A DNA stretch of 18,037 nt from Rhodospirillales bacterium (GTDB lineage Bacteria > Pseudomonadota > Alphaproteobacteria > Acetobacterales > Acetobacteraceae). Under the pieces are notes generated by a model. It did no database searches. It worked only from the letters and a program-made list of their open reading frames with translations, and was not told where the DNA came from. The position numbers and the translations under genes were made by a program. Within the stretch, counting starts at the first letter, position 1; each line of letters opens with the position of its first letter. This document shows positions 1 to 6,179 of the stretch, piece by piece. The stretch spans positions 1-18,037 of the forward strand of contig JAATGE010000643.1 of the NCBI GenBank assembly GCA_015654825.1, given 5' to 3'.

Positions 1-597
1 AACATGCTGCGCGCCAACGACCTGATCTGGTCGTTCGTGGTGAACAACTACCTGATGGGCAACGAGCCGTTCCCGTTCGACCTGCTGTACTGGAATTCGG
101 ACGCGACGCGGATGCCCGCGAAGATGCACAGTTTCTATCTGCGCAACATGTATCAGGAAAACCTGCTGGCCCAGCCGAACGGGATCGAACTGGAGGGCGA
201 AAAGATCGATCTGGGCCGCATCAAGGTGCCGGCCTATTTCCTCTCCACGCGCGAGGATCACATCGCCCCCTGGCGCAGCACCTACCGCGGCACCCAGTTG
301 CTCGGCGGCCCGAAACGTTTCGTGCTGGCCGCCTCAGGCCACATCGCCGGCGTCGTCAACCCGCCCGACGGCGGCAAATACAACCACTGGGTCAACGAAA
401 CCCTGCCGCCCGAAAGCCAGGCCTGGCTCGACGGCGCCACGGAGCTTGCCGGTAGCTGGTGGCCCGACTGGAACCGCTGGGTAAGCGCGTTCGCACCGGA
501 ACGGGTTGCGGCGCGGGTGCCGGGCGATGGCAAGCTGAAGGCCATCGAGGACGCGCCGGGGAGCTACGTGAAGGTCAAGGGGTTGGAAGAAAGTTAA
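1..597 (+). CDS. phaC: Class I poly(3-hydroxyalkanoate) synthase PhaC, C-terminal part (5' truncated by the window)
   Basis: PhaC polymerises (R)-3-hydroxyacyl-CoA into polyhydroxyalkanoate at the surface of storage granules. The reading frame is open from base 1, so the N-terminus and the catalytic cysteine lie outside the window. The visible 198 residues are the C-terminal part of the alpha/beta-hydrolase fold. The conserved STREDHIAPW motif carries the catalytic Asp (codon 256-258). The ASGHIAGVVNPP motif carries the catalytic His (codon 340-342). The tail (NHWVNETLPP, then SWWPDWNRWV) matches class I enzymes, and the stop is at 595-597. A two-hairpin repeat begins at the very next base, sharing the AA of the stop codon, and sits where a terminator would be expected. 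The call is firm; only the class is inferred from the C-terminal pattern. Confidence 0.95.
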   Translation, partial: NMLRANDLIWSFVVNNYLMGNEPFPFDLLYWNSDATRMPAKMHSFYLRNMYQENLLAQPNGIELEGEKIDLGRIKVPAYFLSTREDHIAPWRSTYRGTQLLGGPKRFVLAASGHIAGVVNPPDGGKYNHWVNETLPPESQAWLDGATELAGSWWPDWNRWVSAFAPERVAARVPGDGKLKAIEDAPGSYVKVKGLEES

Positions 598-652
598 GGC
601 CAGGGCTCTGCCCTGGACCCGCTGGGGACTAGTCCCCAGACCCCATTTTATA
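598..652 (+). repeat. Two-hairpin dispersed repeat, copy A
   Basis: Hairpin 1 is CCAGGGC-TCT-GCCCTGG (600-616). Hairpin 2 is the perfect palindrome CTGGGGACTAGTCCCCAG (622-639), followed by ACCCC and a T-rich stretch. The AAGGCC end abuts the phaC stop codon, so it may act as the phaC terminator. Related copies lie at 1751-1796, 9204-9260, 9345-9370, 12538-12596, 14345-14385, 16567-16618 and 17676-17700. Confidence 0.8.
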
Positions 653-669
653 AGCAAGCTGTAGGGTCC

Positions 670-700
670 AATGCCCTTCGCAATGCAAAAGGGCATTGCA
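670..700. repeat. Overlapping inverted repeats that could form alternative hairpins
   Basis: AATGCCCTT (670-678) pairs with AAGGGCATT (689-697). A second pairing, GCAATGC (680-686) with GCATTGC (693-699), uses some of the same bases, so the two stems exclude each other. The stretch lies between phaC and the fitAB promoter. It could be a terminator remnant or a protein-binding site. No function can be assigned. Confidence 0.4.
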
Positions 701-797
701 TTCTACGACTTGCTGGGTTGGGCGGAAGGCTGGCTGCAACCTCGGGCACAGCCGGCTTCAACCGGGACGGTGATCGCGCAGGCTGCCGTTCGCCACC

Positions 798-826
798 TTG
801 AAGCCGCGATATCAAGAGCGTATAAG
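798..826 (+). promoter_or_regulatory. Putative sigma70-type promoter of the fitAB-like operon
   Basis: TTGAAG (798-803) and TATAAG (821-826) are separated by exactly 17 bases. Transcription would begin near 833, about 30 bases before the antitoxin ATG, which has an AGGTG ribosome binding site at 853-857. This is read from sequence similarity to consensus only. Confidence 0.5.
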
Positions 827-832
827 TGATGG

Positions 833-846
833 CATTGCTTTCAATG
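833..846. promoter_or_regulatory. Candidate FitA operator (inverted repeat at the predicted transcription start)
   Basis: CATTG-CTTT-CAATG is a perfect 5-4-5 inverted repeat just downstream of the predicted -10 box and upstream of the antitoxin gene. FitA/VapB-type RHH antitoxins usually repress their own operon through such repeats. The assignment is by position and symmetry. Confidence 0.4.
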
Positions 847-862
847 GAAATTAGGTGCCACG

Positions 863-1117
863 ATGCCGGCGCTGACAATTCGGAACCTGCCTGAGGAAAC
901 CCATCGGGCGCTGCGCGTGCGAGCGGCCGAGCACGGCCGAAGCACCGAGGCAGAGATCCGCGACATCCTGGAGAAAGCCGCCAAACCCGAGTGCCGCATC
1001 AAGCTCGGCTCCCTCCTCGCCGCCATCGGCCGTGACGCCGGCCTCACGCATAAAGATGTGGAGGCCATCCAACAGCACCGCGACCAAACACCAGCGGCGC
1101 CGATGACATTCGAATGA
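863..1117 (+). CDS. fitA: FitA-like ribbon-helix-helix antitoxin
   Basis: This is the antitoxin of a VapBC/FitAB-type module. It should bind and inhibit the PIN-domain ribonuclease encoded immediately downstream and repress the operon as a dimer. The 84-residue protein begins MPALTIRNLPEETHRALRVR, the typical RHH beta-strand and first helix of FitA relatives, followed by the second helix STEAEIRDILEKAA. The C-terminal half (about 45-84) would be the toxin-binding tail. The ATG at 863 is preceded by AGGTG at 853-857, which fixes the start. Its stop overlaps the toxin start (ATGA at 1114-1117), implying translational coupling. The family call is strong from N-terminal pattern and gene order; the partner specificity is inferred. 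Confidence 0.9.
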   Translation: MPALTIRNLPEETHRALRVRAAEHGRSTEAEIRDILEKAAKPECRIKLGSLLAAIGRDAGLTHKDVEAIQQHRDQTPAAPMTFE

Positions 1118-1539
1118 TCCTGCTCGATACGAACCTCGTCTCGGAGCCGTGGAAGCCCAAGCCCGATCCGCGCGTGGTGGCGTGGATCGATGCCCAAGCC
1201 ATCGAAACATTATATTTGTCGGCGGTCACGGTGGCCGAGTTGCGTTTCGGCATTGCGGCGATGCCTGCGGGAAAGCGCCGCCACGTTCTCCATGAGCGCG
1301 TGGAAGGAGACCTGCTGCCGGTGTTTGCGGGGCGTGTTCTGCCCTTCGATCTGGACGCGTCGCGCGCCTATGCTGAACTCATGTCAAAGGCAAAAATCGC
1401 GGGACTGGCGATCACCATGGCCGATGCCTACATCGCGGCGATTGCCGCGGCGCGAGGCTTTCTTGTGGCCTCGCGCGATGGCGCGCCGTTTCACGCTGCT
1501 GGCGTCCCCTTCATCAACCCATGGGCGGCGGCAACCTAA
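1114..1539 (+). CDS. fitB: FitB/VapC-type PIN-domain toxin ribonuclease
   Basis: This is the toxin of the module, a Mg2+-dependent endoribonuclease of the PIN fold, 141 residues long, normal for the family. The acidic active-site residues expected of PIN domains are visible: Asp5 in MILLDTNLVSE, Glu42 in TVAELRFG, Asp104 in ITMADAYIAA, and Asp122 in VASRDGAPF. The segments VLHERVEGDLLPVFAGRVLPFD and FINPW near the C-terminus closely resemble gonococcal FitB as I recall it. The four-base ATGA overlap with fitA supports co-translation. With all acidic positions present, the toxin looks intact. Its natural RNA target cannot be read from sequence. Confidence 0.92.
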   Translation: MILLDTNLVSEPWKPKPDPRVVAWIDAQAIETLYLSAVTVAELRFGIAAMPAGKRRHVLHERVEGDLLPVFAGRVLPFDLDASRAYAELMSKAKIAGLAITMADAYIAAIAAARGFLVASRDGAPFHAAGVPFINPWAAAT

Positions 1540-1653
1540 CGCAGTGCAGCTTTGGCGGTTGCCTCGATCTGCCAACATCAAACCGGATTTACAATAAGGT
1601 CATACCTGAAACCGTACGTTCTGCAAGTAGCCCGCAGGCGCTTGTGATGTGGG

Positions 1654-1741
1654 GGCGCCGTGCGGGCGAAGTGCACCGACGGCGCCAGAAGGACACCAGC
1701 CGCCCTGGCGGTTTGCTTGCCTTGGCGTGCTGAAGCACGCC
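1654..1741. repeat. Series of three hairpins in the fitB / PIN-toxin intergenic region
   Basis: The 1540-1838 gap holds no convincing gene. It contains GGCGCCGT (1654-1661) paired with ACGGCGCC (1679-1686), CCGCC-CT-GGCGG followed by TTTGCTT (1700-1717, terminator-like), and GGCGTGC-TGAA-GCACGCC (1724-1741). A partial repeat (copy B) follows. The second hairpin could end fitAB transcription; the others are unexplained. Confidence 0.5.
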
Positions 1742-1750
1742 CTACGCTGG

Positions 1751-1796
1751 CTGCCCCTGCACCCGTTGGGGACTAGTCCCCAAACGCCATTTCATA
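1751..1796 (+). repeat. Two-hairpin dispersed repeat, copy B (partial, hairpin 2 only)
   Basis: TTGGGGACTAGTCCCCAA (1766-1783) is hairpin 2 with the terminal C-G pair of copy A changed to T-A on both sides. The flanking ATTTCATAAGTAAG resembles the flank of copy A (ATTTTATAAGCAAG). Hairpin 1 is degraded (CTGCCCCTGCACCC). Confidence 0.7.
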
Positions 1797-1838
1797 AGTA
1801 AGTCAGATGGCTGGGCGCGGCCTAGGACTACATGCGGC

Positions 1839-1877
1839 TTGATTGCCGGCTACGGGATGTCATATCATCCGTCATAT
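1839..1877 (+). promoter_or_regulatory. Putative promoter of the second TA module with GTCATAT direct repeats
   Basis: TTGATT (1839-1844) and TATCAT (1863-1868) are spaced 18 bases apart. The predicted start of transcription falls at about 1875-1876, on the start codon itself. GTCATAT occurs twice, at 1859-1865 and 1871-1877, exactly 12 bases apart and covering the -10 box and the ATG. Such a repeat would suit binding of an RHH antitoxin. No Shine-Dalgarno sequence is evident. Confidence 0.35.
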
Positions 1878-2355
1878 GAAGCTCGTGCTGGACACCGATG
1901 TGCTCAGGAGCGGGCTTCAGAGTCCGGCCGGGGCGTCCAGGCTGCTTCTGTGTGGTGTTGTCGAAGGCGCGTTCACGCCATTGGTAACTGTGGCGACGAT
2001 GCTGGAGCACGAGGACGTGCTGCTACGTCCGGAAAGCCTGGCAGCGACCGGCCTGACGGAAGCCAAGACGCTGGCGTTCCTGGACGGCTTTTTGGCCCGG
2101 TCGCAACAGGTGCGGGTGCGGCAGCGTATTCGACCTAGCATTCAGGACCCTTCGGACGAAATCTTCGTCGAGGCACTGATCAATGGGTCTGGCGACGCGA
2201 TCGTAACGTTTAACCGCCGGGACTACCTGCCAGCCGATCGGCGGCTGACATCATTGAGGAAAACCTTGGTGCCGGTGGTGGCGCCAGGAGAAGCGTTAAG
2301 GAGATTGGCATGGCGGCCTACAGCAATTACGCCCTTCGCGTTCCCGCTTCGCTGA
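1876..2355 (+). CDS. PIN-domain toxin of a second toxin-antitoxin module
   Basis: This is a putative ribonuclease toxin of the 'PIN family toxin-antitoxin component' group, distinct from the FitB/VapC type. From the ATG at 1876 it has 159 residues. The N-terminus MKLVLDTDVLRSG holds Asp6, and TMLEHEDVL holds Glu44. DPSDEIFVEALINGSGDAIVTFNRRDYLP (two conserved blocks, about 91-118) supplies the remaining acidic residues and the usual final strand. An in-frame ATG 33 bases upstream (1843) exists, but the family N-terminus starts at 1876. Toxin precedes antitoxin, the reverse of fitAB, and the genes overlap by 46 bases. The last ~18 residues lie within that overlap and are not conserved-looking. 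The family call is confident; target and activity are unknown. Confidence 0.85.
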   Translation: MKLVLDTDVLRSGLQSPAGASRLLLCGVVEGAFTPLVTVATMLEHEDVLLRPESLAATGLTEAKTLAFLDGFLARSQQVRVRQRIRPSIQDPSDEIFVEALINGSGDAIVTFNRRDYLPADRRLTSLRKTLVPVVAPGEALRRLAWRPTAITPFAFPLR

Positions 2356-2615
2356 TGGAGGATCTGCGCGTCGCGGCCGAGAGCGACGGCGTCTCGATGA
2401 ACGGATTCATCATCCAGGCTGTGGCCGAGAAGGTCGCAGCGCTGCGAACGCGCGGCAGGCTGCAGGATTTGAGCGAAAGCGACCAATCCGCCTACCTCGA
2501 TGCACGCGCCGCCCGCGCCCGTCCCGGGATAATGGCGGATATCCTTGCCGAAGCCGGTACAACAAATGAAGTGCTGCCCGGCGACGAAGTGCCGGAGGGC
2601 TGGCTACACGGTTAG
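2310..2615 (+). CDS. Putative RHH / HicB-like antitoxin partner of the PIN toxin
   Basis: The protein has 101 residues. The N-terminal half (YALRVPASLMEDLRVAAESDGVSMNGFIIQAVAEKVAAL) has the strand plus two-helix pattern of Arc/HicB-type ribbon-helix-helix DNA-binding domains. The C-terminal half is a charged tail that probably wraps the toxin. A good ribosome binding site, AAGGAG at 2298-2303, sits six bases before the ATG, although the gene starts inside the toxin frame. This supports a real gene and tight co-expression. Its role as antitoxin is inferred from fold and from the overlapping PIN gene. The operator may be the GTCATAT pair at 1859-1877. Confidence 0.8.
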   Translation: MAAYSNYALRVPASLMEDLRVAAESDGVSMNGFIIQAVAEKVAALRTRGRLQDLSESDQSAYLDARAARARPGIMADILAEAGTTNEVLPGDEVPEGWLHG

Positions 2616-2663
2616 CGGGAACCGGATAAGCCGCCGGGCGGAATGAAGCTCTTGGTGGCCCGG

Positions 2664-2945
2664 CTAAGCCGCCTCCACCTCGCGCTCGATCCTCGCGCCG
2701 AGATTCTTCCGGGCGAGTGCCAGATCATGGTTGGTCTGGAGTGTTAGCCAGAACTCGGCGGAATTGCCAAAGAAGCGCGGGAGGCGCAGCGCGGTGTCTG
2801 GCGTAATCGATCGCTGACCACGGATAATCTCGTGCAGCCGCTGCGGTGGCACGCGCAGCTTCAGGGCCAGGGCGGACGCGCTGAGGTGGCGCGCGTCCAG
2901 TTCATCCTTGAGCGCCAGTCCGGAATGAACTTCGCGAGCGTGCAT
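2664..2945 (-). CDS. higA: HigA-type addiction-module antidote (XRE family), apparently without its toxin
   Basis: The 93-residue protein has the HigA layout. It begins with an N-terminal HSGLALKDELD (compare the usual HPGE..EEFL), then a helix-turn-helix (SASALALKLRVPPQRLHEIIRGQRSI). It ends with TPDTALRLPRFFGNSAEFWLTLQTNHDLALA, the family signature. HigA binds the RelE-like toxin HigB and represses the operon. In this family the toxin gene normally sits immediately upstream, here at 2955 to about 3240 on the same strand, but no HigB-like frame can be read there. The antitoxin frame itself is intact. It ends 48 bases from the end of the previous, convergent module. Confidence 0.9.
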   Translation of the reverse strand: MHAREVHSGLALKDELDARHLSASALALKLRVPPQRLHEIIRGQRSITPDTALRLPRFFGNSAEFWLTLQTNHDLALARKNLGARIEREVEAA

Positions 2946-2954
2946 TCCTCTATC

Positions 2955-3122
2955 TCAGCGATAATCGACCTCGGTGACAATCGGCAGCCTAGTCCGGATT
3001 ACACGCCGAGCATGACATGCGATGCGTGTCGCGGCAAGGGGCGGCGTTGTCGGGTAGCACCGCACTTCGAGTTTCCATACCTTGTGGAAACAGACATCAA
3101 GAACCAACGCGGCCGACGGCCG
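2955..3122 (-). pseudogene. Possible degraded higB toxin remnant upstream of higA
   Basis: An open frame of about 55 codons without a convincing start ends in VTEVDYR-stop (stop at 2955-2957), nine bases before the higA ATG. HigB toxins end in a similar ...VEIVDYH pattern and sit at this spacing. The rest of the frame shows no HigB signature such as PPGNRLEAL or INDQWRICF, and a TAG (3123-3125) closes it upstream. It may therefore be only a chance resemblance in non-coding DNA. Confidence 0.2.
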
Positions 3123-3326
3123 CTATGCGCCCATAAAAGTCGTCAAGTTGAAGCCTCCCGCTTCTCAAAAGTGGACATCCTATCGGGGGTCCGCCCTCGA
3201 GCGCAGCCATCGGGAATCGCCATTCGATCTAACGCCGGGAGCCGAAGGATTGTTGCCAGTTTTCCATTTGAGGCCGTCCACGACCGGGGCCTGGTGGGGG
3301 CGGACGTTAGGTTTGGGAATTGTGAT
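3123..3326. other. Intergenic stretch with no recognisable gene
   Basis: Together with the doubtful frame at 2955-3122, this leaves about 380 bases between higA and the large-gene tail without a supported gene. GC is lower than in the core genes. CTTCTCAAAAGTGGACATCC (3161-3180) resembles short non-coding motifs I have the impression are repeated in alphaproteobacteria, but I cannot confirm that. No terminator-quality hairpin was found. Confidence 0.4.
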
Positions 3327-3797
3327 CTATTCGACAGGGGAGGCGCTCGACGAGAACAGCTGCGAATATAATTGTACCATTCCTGGAAGGCGCCGAACCT
3401 TCTCAAGGCAAAATATCGCGTCCGCGCGAGACTCAGCGTGGCCGGCAAGCTGAGCGATGAGTTGCTTGAGCCTGTCGTCGAAGTCGTAGTCTGGACGGTA
3501 TCCCTCAAGTACAACGCGAAGTACTGTCCCGATGTCCCTCGGGCTGGAATCCGCCAACCGGAGGAGTTGCTCAATAAACCGGTCCGCGTTAAAGTTGATT
3601 GACACGTGGGGTGCCACGGCTAACAACCGTTCGAGCGCGCGCGCATCGATCGCGGTCAAATGGCAGGTTAGGAGACTTAGAAGCGATCGGAGGCTTGCTG
3701 GCGCCGCTTCTAAGGATCTGCTCCAAGTAACGCATCGATCCCAAAATAGGAAAATCAACTCCTTCTGCCTTTCGTCGAGCGGCTGGCCACTGACCAT
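3327..3797 (-). pseudogene. C-terminal 156-codon segment of the large SIR2-associated protein, separated by one TAG
   Basis: This frame is in exact register with the large gene upstream. The stop of that gene is TAG (3800-3798) and the next codon is ATG (3797-3795). Across the junction the protein would read EAIGNYF-stop-MVSGQPLDERQKELIFLFWD. The 156 residues are predicted mostly helical (LRSLLSLLTCHLTAIDARALERLLAVA; FIEQLLRLADSS) and look like the continuation of the same helical protein. No Shine-Dalgarno sequence precedes the ATG. I therefore read it as the tail of a ~950-residue protein, split by an amber mutation (TGG to TAG would be one base change) or by natural read-through. A separate small gene is the alternative. 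Confidence 0.6.
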
Positions 3798-6179
3798 CTA
3801 GAAATAGTTGCCGATAGCCTCAAGATCGATGGTCCGGCGGGTCCCGAAGATATAGGAAAACCGGGGTCCGCCGAGAGCCTCCTGGTTCCAAAGATAAGCA
3901 AGTCCCATGCGCTGCAGCAGGCTTTCTCGGGCTCGCTCACCCATCACCTCCTGCTGAAGCGCCCAGTCAAGAACCCCGGAGGCGACCAGCGCCACGTAGA
4001 CCGGCTTCGTCGGCGCTGCGAAGGCGAGGCCGTCCAGTGCGGACAGGCAATTGGTTGCGAACTCGACCGGAAAAATATTCTTGAAATTCTGGTCAAACCA
4101 GGTTTCGCTCATGTAGTGAATGTTCCCGATATACGCGCCGGCGAAAGTCGAGAATTCAAAATTGCCATCTCGACACGATGTGAGCTCTTTATCAAAGAGT
4201 GGCTGCAAGTCTTGCCAGGCCTCAGCGTGTGCCTTATTCGCCTTGTCGCTCAGGCGGCAGCAACGCAGAGCGTAATCCAACAGGGCTTCTATGGCCTTAC
4301 CCTTAGCCGTGTTGATGGCGACGTCAAATGCGTTGCCCTTCGCTGTTCCCTCTTGCGGTTCTGACTTGTCCAGAAGAATAGTAATAAGCGACCGCGTTCG
4401 GCCCAGCAAGTTAGGCGCATAGGCTTTGTCGTCGCTTCTTGTTCCGGCCCTGAGAAACTCTGATATTGCTGGAGCAATCCAGTTTCTATTAGGGGAAAGC
4501 GCTACTTCCGCCGTTATCGTCACCTTCCAGAAATCGTCATTAGAAAGAAGAGTTTCGAAGAAAGATACTATCTTTGGCCATATCTGGTCCCAGGGAAGGC
4601 CAGCCTGTTTTCCGTCCCATGCGTCCCATAGCTTTTTGAATCCTGCAATAACGGAATATTGGTATTCCGGCTTTGCATCCAGAAATTGGGGCAGCAGATC
4701 AACGAAGGTCTCCGGTGCCGCACCGACGGCATCGACAACCGCATCTGAAAGGGATCGTGTAGAGGGCCCGTCCCAGGCGTCTGACGGTGCAAAGGCATTG
4801 AGCCGTTCGACGATGATACCGCGTTCGGCGAAACCGACGAGCTCCTGTACGTTGTGCGGCGTGGGGCCGTAGCCCCAGCCCGTCGTGATATAGGAATTAA
4901 AATCAGGGTGGAAATACGACCCAACGGGGCCGAGGATTTCATTAAGCTGGGCTAGCCAAATGTCGGCGGCCTCGTATCCCTGCCCGCTAATTGCCGAAAG
5001 CCACTGCCGCTGAGCGCTCCGCTGTCTGCGTTCTGGATCCTCCTGTCTGTCAGGAAGCGGTAAGTCCCGAATGGCATTGAGAGCTTGCGTTTTTTCTTCC
5101 TCTGTGAAATGCGGGAAATGATGCGTTAGGAAAAGATAAACCTCATGTCGGTGCCCTGAATCAAAGAATGAAGGCGATACCACTTTCGCCACCAGGCCAC
5201 GCAGAGTCCCGAATCGTTGATCGACAAGATAGATGGCGACGCGCTCGACGACCTCAGAGCCCGAGCTAAGCAAGCCTTCGACATACCCCCGGGCCTCCTG
5301 TGCGTGGTTGTCGATCCACGCCAGCACTGTATCGCGAAGTCCTTCAACAAAGCGGTTGTACGGACTGCGCCAGCTCCGATTTTGCTCATGATCTTCGATT
5401 GCCGGACGAAACACCCAGCTATCACGACCGCCCATCGACTGTCCGAAGAGATCCTTAAGGCGACTCACGAAGACATCCGCGGCGGCTCTACCTATCTTCC
5501 TGCCGAATTCGCCGGCATTCGTATCAATGAGGTTTTTAAGCCAATAGTCATCGACTAAAGTCCGCACGTCAGAATTGGCCTTCCGAGTCTCCTGCCCGTC
5601 ACCTACGAACTCGAACGCGGTGCAATGGTAAAGTATGCGGCAAGCTTTTATCCAATCCTCAGGAAGTTCGCTGGTCAGAAAGCTGGGCAGCGTGCAGCTA
5701 ACAAGTGCATGACCTACCATCGACTGCCGAAATGGGCCTGCGAGCCATATCGGAATTAGGTCGGTGTCCGCTATCGATACGGCACCGGTTGGCAACAAAC
5801 CCAGTAGTTTGGCGAACGCAGACCAAGTATTCGAGTTGTCACGGACTCCGTTGTTTTCGTCTCGCCATCGGCTGACGCCGCGGACTACGTGCATCACCTC
5901 ATCGGAGAGCCTACCGTCTGCACATTCTCTTGCGCGCACCGCTACAGCTTCAAGATACACAAGCGGCGGCCAGTATGGGAGCCGATAGTAACCGGGCTTC
6001 TCATCTACGACGGGACCGGGATTGCGCGCTGGATCAAACAGACCCTCGGTCGCCAGCGCTTCAAAAAACCAATCAAAATTGGGCCTCTTTAGAAGTAGCG
6101 CGAAGCCGTGCCGCTCGAAATCCTCATCGCTTTTCATCAGTTGAATGAAAGCACGCTGGTCAGGCGAAAGGTTATCCAT
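3798..6179 (-). CDS. Large (793-codon) protein of unknown family, putative sensor paired with the SIR2 protein
   Basis: I do not recognise a named family with certainty. The N-terminal region has LFDPARNPGP then PGYYRLPYWPPLVYLEAVA (about residues 47-80). The rest looks largely alpha-helical with many aromatic residues, for example SYFHPDFNSYITTGWGYGP (~425-443) and SDAWDGPSTRSLSDAVVDAV (~464-483). No Walker A motif, nuclease motif, signal peptide or membrane segment is visible. Its ATG overlaps the stop of the SIR2 gene by 8 bases, so the two are almost certainly co-translated. In the defense-associated sirtuins DSR1/DSR2 a SIR2 domain is fused to a long helical region that senses phage proteins; here the parts are separate chains. 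A DUF4020 relationship is possible but unchecked. GC is near 50%, unlike the flanking genes, suggesting horizontal acquisition. Confidence 0.75.
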   Translation of the reverse strand: MDNLSPDQRAFIQLMKSDEDFERHGFALLLKRPNFDWFFEALATEGLFDPARNPGPVVDEKPGYYRLPYWPPLVYLEAVAVRARECADGRLSDEVMHVVRGVSRWRDENNGVRDNSNTWSAFAKLLGLLPTGAVSIADTDLIPIWLAGPFRQSMVGHALVSCTLPSFLTSELPEDWIKACRILYHCTAFEFVGDGQETRKANSDVRTLVDDYWLKNLIDTNAGEFGRKIGRAAADVFVSRLKDLFGQSMGGRDSWVFRPAIEDHEQNRSWRSPYNRFVEGLRDTVLAWIDNHAQEARGYVEGLLSSGSEVVERVAIYLVDQRFGTLRGLVAKVVSPSFFDSGHRHEVYLFLTHHFPHFTEEEKTQALNAIRDLPLPDRQEDPERRQRSAQRQWLSAISGQGYEAADIWLAQLNEILGPVGSYFHPDFNSYITTGWGYGPTPHNVQELVGFAERGIIVERLNAFAPSDAWDGPSTRSLSDAVVDAVGAAPETFVDLLPQFLDAKPEYQYSVIAGFKKLWDAWDGKQAGLPWDQIWPKIVSFFETLLSNDDFWKVTITAEVALSPNRNWIAPAISEFLRAGTRSDDKAYAPNLLGRTRSLITILLDKSEPQEGTAKGNAFDVAINTAKGKAIEALLDYALRCCRLSDKANKAHAEAWQDLQPLFDKELTSCRDGNFEFSTFAGAYIGNIHYMSETWFDQNFKNIFPVEFATNCLSALDGLAFAAPTKPVYVALVASGVLDWALQQEVMGERARESLLQRMGLAYLWNQEALGGPRFSYIFGTRRTIDLEAIGNYF

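Noticed and set aside
1521..1733. Plus-strand 70-codon frame after fitB
   Set aside because: It starts inside fitB, crosses several hairpins and has no family resemblance.
2832..3371. Plus-strand 179-codon frame across higA and the following gap
   Set aside because: Overlaps intact higA in antisense and has no domain; likely chance.
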